From Acinetobacter sp. (GTDB taxonomy: Bacteria > Pseudomonadota > Gammaproteobacteria > Pseudomonadales > Moraxellaceae): DNA of 60,142 nucleotides. The stretch is from NCBI GenBank assembly GCA_030152275.1, contig JASLHF010000079.1:1-60142 (forward strand). The letters run 5' to 3'. Each line of letters opens with the position of its first letter. Position 1 is the stretch's first letter. This document shows, piece after piece, positions 52,068 to 60,142 of this stretch. The notes beneath the pieces are model-generated. The model had not been told where the DNA came from, did no database searches, and saw only the letters and a list, made by a program, of their open reading frames with translations. A program made the translations under genes and the position numbers.

Positions 52068-53372
52068 ATGTCTTGCAACACATCTTCTGAATTTTCTGCC
52101 GCTCAAGAGCAGCGCGCGCGTAAAGCAGCACTCAGCAGTTTTGCTGGCGCAGTTGTTGATTGGTATGATTTTTTGCTCTACGGCATTGTGGCCGCTCTGA
52201 TTTTTAAAGACCAATTTTTTCCAAGCATTGATGCCAATATGGGCACTTTAGCGGCATTGGCAACTTTTGGTGTCGGCTTTTTATTCCGTCCTTTAGGCGG
52301 TATTGTCTTTGGCCATTTTGGCGATAAACTCGGCCGCAAAAAAATGCTGGTGATTACTGTCATTATGATGGGGCTTTCAACCGTTGGCATTGGCTTATTA
52401 CCTAATTTTGAGTCGATTGGCTGGTGGGCGCCAGCACTGCTGGTGACCTTACGCGCGCTGCAGGGCTTTGCTGTCGGCGGTGAATGGGGCGGTGCGGCGC
52501 TGATGGCGGTTGAAAATGCCCCCAAAGGCAAAAAAGCTTTTTACAGCAGTGGCGTACAAATTGGCTATGGTGTGGGCTTAGTGCTGGCAACAGGCGCAGT
52601 TTCCTTAATTATCGCCACACTGGGTGAGGACGCTTTTGCTGATTGGGCATGGCGTATCCCTTTCCTTGCCAGTATTGTCTTAATTGCCATCGCCATGTGG
52701 ATTCGACGTGATCAAGATGAATCACAAGAGTTTTTAGATCAGGTTAAACAGACCGCTAAAAAACCTCAAAAATTGCCAATTTTGCAAGCGATTCGCCAGC
52801 ACCCAAAAGCGTTCTTTTATATTATTGCGCTGCGCTTGACTGAGCTGCTGACTATGTATTTGGTGACTAATTTTGCACTCAATTACTCAACCCAAAATCT
52901 GGGTATGGACAAGCAGTTCTTCCTCAATATCACACTCATGGTCGGTGCAGTAAGCTGTTTCAGCATTCCCCTTTTTGCATGGTTAGCAGACCGTTTTGAC
53001 CATCGCAAAATGTGTGTTTGGGGCGGGCTGATCGGCGCATTTGCGGCATTTCCTTTCTTTATGGCGCTGGATGCGCAAAACACTTGGCTCATCATTGCCT
53101 GTTCGATCTTGCTGGCCAATGTTGCTCACGATATGGTGGTCAGCGTGCATCAGCCGATTTTCACCTCCCTATTTGGCACAGAATACCGTTACAGCGGTGC
53201 GGGTGTTGGCTATCAAGTCGCCAGCATTATCGGCGGCGGCTTTACTCCAATGATTGCTGCTTCATTGGTGCTTTGGGCGGGAGGTTCATGGCATTATGTT
53301 GCAGTTTACCTCGTAGCAGGGTGCCTGCTAACAGCTTTAGCAGCGGCGGTTATGCCGAAAACTCAAGATTAA
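52068..53372 (+). CDS. MFS transporter of the metabolite:H+ symporter (MHS) family
   Basis: A protein of about 434 residues. It has AALSSFAGAVVDWYDFLLYGIVAAL (helix 1 of MHS transporters), GGIVFGHFGDKLGRKKMLV (MFS loop motif), and LRALQGFAVGGEWGGAALMAVE. MHS proteins carry carboxylates, shikimate or betaine-like compounds. The start is uncertain: ATGs at 51996, 52050 and 52068 are in frame with weak ribosome-binding sites, and I choose MSCNTSSEFS because the fold begins soon after. A RidA-family gene follows 22 bases later and probably belongs to the same operon. Confidence 0.83.
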   Translation: MSCNTSSEFSAAQEQRARKAALSSFAGAVVDWYDFLLYGIVAALIFKDQFFPSIDANMGTLAALATFGVGFLFRPLGGIVFGHFGDKLGRKKMLVITVIMMGLSTVGIGLLPNFESIGWWAPALLVTLRALQGFAVGGEWGGAALMAVENAPKGKKAFYSSGVQIGYGVGLVLATGAVSLIIATLGEDAFADWAWRIPFLASIVLIAIAMWIRRDQDESQEFLDQVKQTAKKPQKLPILQAIRQHPKAFFYIIALRLTELLTMYLVTNFALNYSTQNLGMDKQFFLNITLMVGAVSCFSIPLFAWLADRFDHRKMCVWGGLIGAFAAFPFFMALDAQNTWLIIACSILLANVAHDMVVSVHQPIFTSLFGTEYRYSGAGVGYQVASIIGGGFTPMIAASLVLWAGGSWHYVAVYLVAGCLLTALAAAVMPKTQD

Positions 53373-53394
53373 AAAATCACACAGGAATCACATC

Positions 53395-53748
53395 ATGACA
53401 GTACAGCGCATGCATGTAGAAAAGCGTTTCTCTGAAATTGCAATCGCGGGAGATTTAGTACATTTGGCTGGGCAGCTGGCTTCAGATACATCACTTGATA
53501 TCCGTGGCCAAACTCGCCAAACCCTAGACATCATTGATCGCTTTTTAGCAGATGCCGGCACTGACAAAAGCCATATCATGTCTGTCACTATTTATTTAAA
53601 AGATATTGCGCAAGACTACAGCGCCTTTAATGAAATTTGGGATGCATGGGTCGCAGATATTCAAGCGCTGCCGCGCACGTGTGTTGAAGCTAAAATGTAC
53701 GCGCCTGAAGTACTGGTGGAAATCAGTGCTGTAGCGGTTAAGCCTTAG
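53395..53748 (+). CDS. RidA/YjgF-family enamine/imine deaminase
   Basis: A 117-residue protein with HLAGQLASDTSLDIRGQTRQTLDIIDRFLADAGTDKSHIMSVTIYLKD and the characteristic LPRTCVEAKMYAPEVLVEI, which includes the conserved arginine that binds the substrate carboxylate. RidA proteins hydrolyse reactive enamines and imines from PLP enzymes. It is coupled to the MHS transporter gene, which suggests catabolism of an amine- or amino-acid-like substrate. The terminator at 53780-53811 follows. Confidence 0.88.
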   Translation: MTVQRMHVEKRFSEIAIAGDLVHLAGQLASDTSLDIRGQTRQTLDIIDRFLADAGTDKSHIMSVTIYLKDIAQDYSAFNEIWDAWVADIQALPRTCVEAKMYAPEVLVEISAVAVKP

Positions 53749-53779
53749 TAGAATCAAGATTCAAACTGCCTTCGCCAAT

Positions 53780-53812
53780 AAAAAAAGCATGCCTCAGCAT
53801 GCTTTTTTTAAA
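53780..53812. terminator. Bidirectional terminator after the RidA-family gene
   Basis: AAAAAGCATGC and GCATGCTTTTT pair around CTCA, with A and T runs on either side. Confidence 0.92.
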
Positions 53813-53868
53813 TTATGTTTTTAAATATTCAATTTGAAACTTTTTGCGCTGCAACCGATCTTAATGGC

Positions 53869-54417
53869 TTAAGAGCTGAATGCTTTCATTTTTTTGCGCT
53901 CTAAATCTGAATACAAATGATATTTTTTTAAATCATTCACTGGCGCAAAAACTTTAGGATGCTTCGCGCTTTGCCCATGCAGAAAGTCTTCACGCAGCTG
54001 TGCATATTCAGGCACATCATCATAGCGGATTACGCGGTAGCCAGCCATTTCCAGCAGCGCATCCTGATACTGCAGACGCTGTACACGTTTCAGTACCATC
54101 GGATCATCCAGCGCAACAATAGCATTAATTTGCTGATTTTCATCCAGCACAACAAAATCAGCCACCATGTTGCGGTATTTATTACGGGTCCGATAGTATT
54201 TGGTAGTCAACAGCGCATCAAAAGAAACATGCGCCAAAATAATATGATTGGGCAAAATTTCCTTTAACCGCGTATAGGTCAGCTGCTCATTAATATTAAA
54301 AATAGCGCGCTGTTTTAAAGCGCTGTCCCGCTGCTTGGCAGTATTTTCCAAACTCTTCCAAGCCATGATGAGCATACAGCCTAAAATTACGGTTGCGATC
54401 ACAACATACATTGCCAT
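53869..54417 (-). CDS. DUF2726-domain membrane-anchored protein
   Basis: A 182-residue protein with one N-terminal membrane helix (MYVVIATVILGCMLIMAW) and a DUF2726 domain (about 45-150): FNINEQLTYTRLKEILPNHIILAHVSFDALL, then ADFVVLDENQQINAIVALDD and GYRVIRYDDVP. The fold is nuclease-like (related to Mrr/VSR-type proteins), but the function is not established. AAAGGA lies nine bases upstream of the ATG at 54417, so this start is preferred over ATG 54456. Confidence 0.8.
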   Translation of the reverse strand: MAMYVVIATVILGCMLIMAWKSLENTAKQRDSALKQRAIFNINEQLTYTRLKEILPNHIILAHVSFDALLTTKYYRTRNKYRNMVADFVVLDENQQINAIVALDDPMVLKRVQRLQYQDALLEMAGYRVIRYDDVPEYAQLREDFLHGQSAKHPKVFAPVNDLKKYHLYSDLERKKMKAFSS

Positions 54418-54807
54418 CTCTGATAATCCTTTACATTTTTTATAGTCTTTTTTCACTGCAACTGAATAAATTCAGTATACCGCTGGTCTTATTGTTAAAA
54501 TTTTCAATTAAAAAAACTCTCCCCAACCCTTACCAAACTGTCGATTAAACTGACAATCTGCAGCACAGTACATTGTGCCGAACAGCAAGGGAATCACCTT
54601 ATAATAGTGACTTCTTTAATGTATGCTAATTTGTCAAACGCTGGCAAGACTATGTATAAATTTTGTCTAACAATTCCGATAAACTGTTCTTTTATGAAGA
54701 TTATTCAATACTAATATTTTACTGAATTGTATAATCTCATTGCAAAACCGAACATAAAAAAGGACGCCGAAGCGTCCTTTTTTTAATTTTCAAACCAAAA
54801 CTGCACA
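54418..54807. other. AT-rich intergenic region between the DUF2726 and YgiQ genes
   Basis: These 390 bases hold the promoter of the DUF2726 gene and the terminator of the YgiQ gene at 54754-54785. I see no gene in it. Confidence 0.5.
54754..54785 (-). terminator. Terminator after the YgiQ-family gene
   Basis: AAAGGACGC and GCGTCCTTT pair around CGAA, followed on the minus strand by TTTTTT. Confidence 0.9.
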
Positions 54808-57210
54808 TTAAGCGCGTGATTTGTTCTTGCCTTTTGCTTTTGACCCGCCAAACGGTTTTTTCGCATCACCGGTTTCACGCGGCGGCAATCCTGTATGCTG
54901 CGTCAAAATTTGACCGCGTTCAGGGCGCTTCTTGGTATTTGAAGGGCGCGTTTGCGCTGCCTTAGTTCGATTGCCTTGTTCACCTGTACGTTTTTGTGAA
55001 TCACCCGCAATGGTTGAATTCTTCTTACGTGCAGATTGGTATTGGCCTTCTGCACTCCCCGCAGGCTGATACGTTGGGATCAAATGCTGTTTCGAATTAC
55101 CAATTAAATCCTGACGGCCCATTTCTTTTAAGGCATCACGCAGCAAAGGCCAGTTATTTGGATCATGGTAACGCAGGAACGCTTTATGCAGACGGCGACG
55201 TTTTTCACCTTTGACGATATCAACATTTTCAGTATAACGCGCCACTTTCGCCAACGGGTTTTTACCGGTGTAATACATGGTGGTTGCGGTAGCCATGGGT
55301 GATGGATAGAAGGTTTGCACCTGATCGGCACGGAAACCATGTTTTTTCAACCAAATCGCCAAATTCATCATGTCGTAATCGGTCGTACCCGGATGCGCCG
55401 CGATGAAATAAGGAATCAGGTATTGTTCCTTACCGGCTTCTTTACTGAAACGGTCAAACATTTGTTTGAAACGGTCGTATGTACCGATGCCCGGCTTCAT
55501 CATTTTATTGAGTGGGCCTTTCTCGGTATGTTCAGGCGCAATCTTCAGATAACCGCCCACGTGATGGGTCACAAGCTCCTTCACATATTCAGGGTTCAAT
55601 ACCGCAAGGTCGTAACGCAAACCCGAACCAATCAAAATCTTTTTAATGCCCGGCAATGAACGTGCTTTACGGTAAAGCTGCGTCAATGGTGCGTGGTCGG
55701 TATGCAAGTTTTGACACACCCCCGGGAACACGCACGACGGTTTACGGCAATTCTTTTCAATCTCAGGATCTTTACATGCCAAACGGTACATGTTGGCCGT
55801 CGGCCCGCCCAAGTCAGAAATAATGCCAGTAAAGCCCGGTGCAGTATCACGAATCTTTTCCACTTCACGCAAAATAGATTCTTCGGAACGGTTTTGGATA
55901 ATACGGCCTTCATGTTCGGTAATTGAACAGAACGTACAGCCGCCAAAACAGCCGCGCATGATATTCACAGAGAACTTAATCATGTCAAAAGCTGGGAAAC
56001 GCGCCTCGCCATAAGCTGGATGAGGCAGACGCGCATAAGGCAAATCAAACACATAATCCATTTCTTCTGTGGTCAATGGAATAGGCGGCGCATTCAGCCA
56101 AACATCACGTTCGCCATGCTTTTGCACCATTGCGCGCGCATTCCCCGGATTGGTTTCTAAGTGCAAAATACGGTTCGCATGTGCATATAAAACAGGATCT
56201 TGCGATACTTCTTCAAACGCAGGTAGGCGAATCACAGCCAATTCACGCGGCGGCAATTTATGTTTAATCGCTTTCGAAGCCGGTTGAAGCTGTACGATTT
56301 GCGTATCGCTATCTAAATTGTCACCTTCACGCACAATTGGATTGGCAACATGTTCTTTTTGGAAACCTTGATATTGGCTGAGGTCTTTGCCTTGCTCAAT
56401 TTCACAGCCTTCTAAATCTTCAGTCATCACATAGGGATTGATGATGGGATCAACACGGCCAATTGTATCCACATCATTCGATGCAATTTCGACAAACTTC
56501 GCTTTTGAGGCACGGTTGTGTTTATTGACAATGAACGCAGTACCACGAACATCTGTGATCTCGTGAATTTTTTCGCCACGCGCCAAACGATGCATAATTT
56601 CAGTGATTGAACGCTCACCATTACCGTACATCAAAAGATCGGCTTTAGAATCCATCAATACTGAACGGCGCACTTTGTCTGACCAATAGTCATAATGCGC
56701 AATACGGCGGAGTGAAGCTTCAATCCCGCCCAGCAGCACAGGAACATCCGGATAGGCTTCACGCACACGCTGGCAATACACCGTTGCCGCACGGTCTGGA
56801 CGTTTATTGGGCTGATTGTCAGGTGAATAAGCATCATCTGAACGGATTTTACGGTCAGCCGTATAACGGTTGATCATGGAATCCATGTTGCCGGCGGTCA
56901 CACCCCATGCAATATTCGGTTTACCAAGCACACGGAAGGCATCGACATTGGTCCAATCCGGCTGCGCAATAATCCCCACTCGGAAACCTTGCGCTTCAAG
57001 CGTACGGCCAATAATGCCCGAACAGAATGATGGATGATCAATATAGGCATCGCCACAGACCAAAATAAAATCACAGCTGTCCCAGCCAAGCTGATCCATT
57101 TCCTCGCGTGACATCGGCAAAAATGGCGCAGGATCAAAACATGACGCCCAATATTTGTCGTAATCAAACAGCGCTTTGGGCGCAGTCTGCATAGTATAAG
57201 CAGTAGACAT
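54808..57210 (-). CDS. YgiQ-family radical SAM protein
   Basis: A protein of about 800 residues. The N-terminal part (YWASCFDPAPFLPMSREEMDQLGWDSCDF) and GLLGGIEASLRR-like VLLGGIEASLRRIAHYDYWSDKVRR are typical of YgiQ. The radical SAM cluster is RGCFGGCTFC, with C-x3-C-x2-C to bind the 4Fe-4S iron. The C-terminal 100 residues are basic, disordered and Gln/Lys/Arg-rich. The reaction is not known. I start at MSTAYTMQTAPK (57210); the in-frame ATG at 57336 would add 42 residues that do not resemble the family start. Confidence 0.9.
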   Translation of the reverse strand: MSTAYTMQTAPKALFDYDKYWASCFDPAPFLPMSREEMDQLGWDSCDFILVCGDAYIDHPSFCSGIIGRTLEAQGFRVGIIAQPDWTNVDAFRVLGKPNIAWGVTAGNMDSMINRYTADRKIRSDDAYSPDNQPNKRPDRAATVYCQRVREAYPDVPVLLGGIEASLRRIAHYDYWSDKVRRSVLMDSKADLLMYGNGERSITEIMHRLARGEKIHEITDVRGTAFIVNKHNRASKAKFVEIASNDVDTIGRVDPIINPYVMTEDLEGCEIEQGKDLSQYQGFQKEHVANPIVREGDNLDSDTQIVQLQPASKAIKHKLPPRELAVIRLPAFEEVSQDPVLYAHANRILHLETNPGNARAMVQKHGERDVWLNAPPIPLTTEEMDYVFDLPYARLPHPAYGEARFPAFDMIKFSVNIMRGCFGGCTFCSITEHEGRIIQNRSEESILREVEKIRDTAPGFTGIISDLGGPTANMYRLACKDPEIEKNCRKPSCVFPGVCQNLHTDHAPLTQLYRKARSLPGIKKILIGSGLRYDLAVLNPEYVKELVTHHVGGYLKIAPEHTEKGPLNKMMKPGIGTYDRFKQMFDRFSKEAGKEQYLIPYFIAAHPGTTDYDMMNLAIWLKKHGFRADQVQTFYPSPMATATTMYYTGKNPLAKVARYTENVDIVKGEKRRRLHKAFLRYHDPNNWPLLRDALKEMGRQDLIGNSKQHLIPTYQPAGSAEGQYQSARKKNSTIAGDSQKRTGEQGNRTKAAQTRPSNTKKRPERGQILTQHTGLPPRETGDAKKPFGGSKAKGKNKSRA

Positions 57211-57355
57211 GGCTAGCAATTCTCGGCTGGCAGATGATAGGAGATCTAAATTAGACCAAAGATGAAAGCCGATCATTTTACCATGAATTTCATTCAGCAT
57301 GTCTGAATATAAATTATCCTCAAATTCACGATTCATTCCGCAAACAGTGATATTA

Positions 57356-57390
57356 AAATAAAAAAAAGCACTCCGAAGAGTGCTGAAAAC
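57356..57390 (-). terminator. Terminator after the M48 peptidase gene
   Basis: AGCACTC and GAGTGCT pair around TTCG on the minus strand, followed by a run of eight T. Confidence 0.92.
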
Positions 57391-57411
57391 CGAAGTCCAT
57401 AATACGCAGTT

Positions 57412-58251
57412 CTACTGCTGAGCTAAGCTCTGAGCAGTATAGTGCGCAGCATGGCCTTTGGTGGCTAGAACCTGTTGATATTTGTCCTGCATTTCAGGTA
57501 AATGTTTTTCAATATTTGATATTCGTTTTGCGAACATGGCATCATTCATCAGCGGCTTTACATCAAATGCTTTACGGCGCAGGCTTTCCGCTTGAAATTT
57601 ATTCCAAAAATCCAGCGCTGCACTTGGGTTATAGCCAGCGCGCGACATAATTTCCAAACCAATCAAATCCGCTTCAGTTTCTAAATTCCAGCCTTGCGGT
57701 ATTAACGCCGTTTGACTGGTGACACTCGCAGCAACGGACGCCGCGGCCCCTACACCGGCGGTTGCCGTCAGCAGCGCCACATTACTTGCCAGCATCATCG
57801 ATGCCTTTTCACGATTATGATCGCGCAGCGAATGCGCCATTTCATGCGCAATTACAAAAGCCAATTCATCCTGATTCAGCTTCAGTCCCCAATATAGCCC
57901 CGTATTGATAATAATTTTTCCACCCGGCAAAGAATGCGCATTCAGCTCACCATTTAAATTGCCTTTAATGTCCCAATTCCAGCTATTTGAGCCAGCTCGA
58001 TAAAGATCTGCTTGAGTTTTTAAATTGCTGAGTACCCGGTTCAATTTGGCATCAATCACCAAAACCTGCTTATCTTTTGCCTGATTCACAAAACGTTTAT
58101 ATGATTGATCAGATTGCGCATTCCAAATTTTCGCAGGAATCACCATTAACTGTTTACGTTCGGCAGCAGCAGTTCCCAAATTTGTTGTACTCATGCAGCC
58201 GCTAAATAATAAGCAACCCAAAGTTATCGCAGAAAATAAAACACCTTTCAT
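57412..58251 (-). CDS. M48-family metallopeptidase, lipoprotein
   Basis: A 279-residue exported protease. The signal peptide ends with the lipobox FSGC (C near residue 19). The zinc site is AFVIAHEMAHSLRDH (HExxH) with the third ligand in LETEADLIGLEIMSRAGYNP. This is the M48/BepA-LoiP type, which trims or chaperones outer-membrane proteins from the periplasmic side. AAGGAG lies four bases before the ATG at 58251, so the upstream in-frame ATG at 58284 is not used. Confidence 0.93.
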   Translation of the reverse strand: MKGVLFSAITLGCLLFSGCMSTTNLGTAAAERKQLMVIPAKIWNAQSDQSYKRFVNQAKDKQVLVIDAKLNRVLSNLKTQADLYRAGSNSWNWDIKGNLNGELNAHSLPGGKIIINTGLYWGLKLNQDELAFVIAHEMAHSLRDHNREKASMMLASNVALLTATAGVGAAASVAASVTSQTALIPQGWNLETEADLIGLEIMSRAGYNPSAALDFWNKFQAESLRRKAFDVKPLMNDAMFAKRISNIEKHLPEMQDKYQQVLATKGHAAHYTAQSLAQQ

Positions 58252-58627
58252 AAGACTCCTTTGGCGACTCATCAAACTGAACATAATATTATTAAAATAA
58301 ATTAAAATTTAAAAATCAAAGCCGTTCATCGGATGCATGAATTTAATACCGATTAATTTTATATTTAAATAAATTTCAACTACTTATAAAATAAGTTAAA
58401 ATCAGAACGCAGTTCAAAATATTATATTTTTTTGACTCTATAATCATATATTTATTCTAATTATTTGAACTGATTCATATTATATTAATAAATGATATTT
58501 ATATTTTATTTACAGCATATTATTTGAAGCATTTCTCATTTTTAAAGATTAATTGATCAAAATTCACATATTCAACATGCACTGATATATATTTATAAAA
58601 ATGTAAAACAACTTGCAGATAAATGAT
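58252..58627. other. Very AT-rich intergenic region between the M48 and MFS genes
   Basis: These 376 bases carry the M48 promoter and the 3' end of the MFS transcript. No clear terminator for the MFS gene, no gene, and no repeat are seen. Confidence 0.5.
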
Positions 58628-59824
58628 TTAATTTGTTCTTAATCTCAATGCCAATATTAAGCCAGCGCTTAAAATCAGTGCAATAAATACAATAATGCCG
58701 CCCCATCCCCAATGTTGCCAAATAATGCCGCTGCTGCTGCCCAGTAGACTGGATCCCATGTAATAACAAAATAAATAGAGCGATGAACCTACCGCGCGGT
58801 ACTGCAGCGATTGTATAGAAACCCAGCTGCTGGCTGTCGAATGCGCTGCAAAGAAAGCAAATGTGAACAGCAGCAGTCCTGCCATCACGGCCCAAACGGA
58901 CTGAATGCTCATAATCATCAAACCTATCAGCATTATCACTATCATAGCAGGGAGCACTTTTTGCCGGCCAAAACGCCGGCTCCAAGCAGCAGCGCGCGGA
59001 GAACTGTAAATTCCTGCCAAATAAACCGTTGAAATCAAGCCAATCCACGTTTGTGACAATGTAAAGGGAGGCTGCAGCAAGTGATAACTCATATAATTAA
59101 ACACAGATACAAAGCACCCCATCAGAATAAAGCCTTGTAAAAATAACAATCTTAATTTGGCATCTGCTAAATTTTTGATAAAGGATTGGTAAAATCTTCC
59201 CAGATGTATCGGATAGGCTTGAAAATGTTGAGATTTGGGTAAAATCAATAAAAATGCCGTCGCAATAAATAAGTTTAAAATCCCAATAATCATCATGGCC
59301 ATTTGCCAAGAAATATAATCAACTAGGACCCCCGCGATTAATCGCCCTCCCATGCCCCCAATTGCAGTGCCTGAGATATATAAGCCCATAGCAAAACCAA
59401 TATCTTTTTGTGCAATTTCTTCGCCAATATAGGTCATGGCAACCGCAGCAACCCCACTAACACTAAGCCCAATTAAAATCCGGTTAAGAAGAAACACATG
59501 CCACACTGGAAAAATTGAACTAATCACAGAAAGGCTCGCCGCTAAGAACAGAGCACAGACCATGACCGGTTTACGACCATAACGATCTGAAATTAAACCA
59601 GTAAAAAGTAGTCCGGCCGCGAGTGCAATGGTTGAAAAAGACAGCGGGAAACTGCTATGTGCAGGAGAAACTGAAAAATAATGGGCAAAAATCGGCATCA
59701 TCGGCTGCACACAATACAGCGATGAAAAAATTGCAAATCCGGCAAGGAATAATGAAAATAAAATTGCTAAAAAAGGTTTTGAACCGTATTCAATGTATTG
59801 CGGTTCCTGAGACTGGCTGGCCAT
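58628..59824 (-). CDS. MFS transporter (YnfM/AraJ-like drug:H+ antiporter type)
   Basis: A 398-residue transporter with about twelve helices. It has FLAGFAIFSSLYCVQPMMPIFAHYF in helix 1, GLISDRYGRKPVMV (MFS loop motif), RILIGLSVSGVAAVAMTYIGEE and GLYISGTAIGGMGGRLIAGVL (motif C-like) in the first half. The YCVQPMMP segment is typical of the YnfM subgroup. The substrate is unknown. It is the last gene before the ribosomal RNA operon. Confidence 0.87.
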   Translation of the reverse strand: MASQSQEPQYIEYGSKPFLAILFSLFLAGFAIFSSLYCVQPMMPIFAHYFSVSPAHSSFPLSFSTIALAAGLLFTGLISDRYGRKPVMVCALFLAASLSVISSIFPVWHVFLLNRILIGLSVSGVAAVAMTYIGEEIAQKDIGFAMGLYISGTAIGGMGGRLIAGVLVDYISWQMAMMIIGILNLFIATAFLLILPKSQHFQAYPIHLGRFYQSFIKNLADAKLRLLFLQGFILMGCFVSVFNYMSYHLLQPPFTLSQTWIGLISTVYLAGIYSSPRAAAWSRRFGRQKVLPAMIVIMLIGLMIMSIQSVWAVMAGLLLFTFAFFAAHSTASSWVSIQSLQYRAVGSSLYLFCYYMGSSLLGSSSGIIWQHWGWGGIIVFIALILSAGLILALRLRTN

Positions 59825-59971
59825 ATCTGCTCCGTATCTGATTCAGAGTATACGCTCAGTTCTGTTAAAATTAATATAATCTAAAGAGCATTCAGCTGGC
59901 TGCTTTTTCAGGCCTGTAAGCACTTTTCCCTTATTTTTTAATTTTTTTCTTCTTTATTTCTTTTTCCCGCA

Positions 59972-60010
59972 TAAAAAAATCCCCCCTGTCTTTTAGATCA
60001 GGGGGGATTT
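59972..60010 (-). terminator. Terminator of the rRNA operon
   Basis: On the minus strand AAATCCCCCCTGA and the inverse ending GGGGGGATTT form a strong stem around TCTAAAAGA-type loop bases, followed by seven T. It lies about ten bases beyond the 5S rRNA. Confidence 0.95.
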
Positions 60011-60019
60011 CGAATAATG

Positions 60020-60134
60020 AGCTGGCGATGACTTACTCTCACATGGGTAACCCCACACTACCATCAGCGCTAAGAGGTTTCACTTCTGAGTTCGGGAAGG
60101 GATCAGGTGGTTCACTCTTGCTATTGTCGCCAGC
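60020..60134 (-). rRNA. rrf: 5S ribosomal RNA
   Basis: The minus strand reads GCTGGCGACAATAGCAAGAG through GAACTCAGAAGTGAAACC and ends TCATCGCCAGC. The ends pair as the 5S terminal stem, and the 115-base length is normal. It is of Acinetobacter type. The rest of the rrn operon must lie beyond the right edge of the window. Confidence 0.95.
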
Positions 60135-60142
60135 ACAACTGT

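Noticed and set aside
1..60142. A CRISPR array or CRISPR-guided Tn7-like system
   Set aside because: No regularly spaced direct repeats of that kind and no cas gene were seen; the Tn7-like element has a TniQ but no Cascade or Cas12k gene.

Overview
The window is a chromosomal segment from an Acinetobacter-type gammaproteobacterium. The support is the gene order nrdR-ribD-D12 methylase-ribE, amt-glnK, ubiK-comM, the OprD- and TorF-type porins, and a 5S rRNA gene of Acinetobacter type at the right edge. Host genes are moderate in GC and rich in GCC/GGC codons. I did not compute values; composition statements are by eye.

Region 1 (1-6409) is core chromosome on the minus strand: ribE (partial), a D12-class DNA adenine methyltransferase, ribD, nrdR, amt and glnK, followed on the plus strand by ubiK and the 5' half of comM. 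Region 2 (6410-28976) is a complete 22.6-kb Tn7-like (Tn6022/AbaR-type) transposon inserted in comM. It has TGT...ACA ends, matching terminal repeats, several internal copies of a transposase-binding repeat, and a 5-bp target duplication GAGGC (6405-6409 and 28977-28981). Its minus-strand transposition module sits at the right end: TnsA, TnsB, TnsC, TniQ and a zinc-ribbon protein. Cargo from the left is: a helical protein of unknown function; an HTH-ImmA/IrrE regulator; a small ORF behind a strongly structured leader; a type II CBASS operon (CD-NTase, Cap2 E1-E2, Cap3 JAMM, Cap4 nuclease-SAVED); a TnsE-like protein; a hybrid scar of two insertion sequences; and a very AT-rich six-gene cluster (16577-22843).

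The AT-rich cluster looks like an uncharacterised small-molecule pathway. A TrpE-like chorismate enzyme and its glutamine amidotransferase read right. An acyl carrier protein, a KAS III-like acyltransferase with an altered catalytic triad, an AMP-forming ligase and a divergent HemB (porphobilinogen synthase)-like protein read left towards them. The HemB-like protein keeps one Schiff-base lysine and lacks the other lysine and the metal-binding cysteines. The cluster is bracketed by identical 23-bp copies of an IS5-family tip, which suggests it was assembled by insertion-sequence activity. Anthranilate or a related aminobenzoate is the likely starter, activated onto the ACP; the product cannot be named from sequence. 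This is the strongest candidate for a previously undescribed system here.

Region 3 (28977-60142) is core chromosome again: the 3' part of comM, two TorF-type outer-membrane proteins, an OprD-type porin, ppa, a MAPEG protein, an acyl-CoA ligase (fadD), parC, several MFS transporters, a TRIC-family channel, YchJ, a TerC/CBS/CorC membrane protein, a LOG-family hydrolase, a PiT-like permease, a choice-of-anchor lipoprotein, GH25 lysozyme, dinB, an MHS transporter with RidA, a DUF2726 protein, a YgiQ radical SAM protein, an M48 lipoprotein protease, and the 5S rRNA at the end of an rrn operon that enters from the right.
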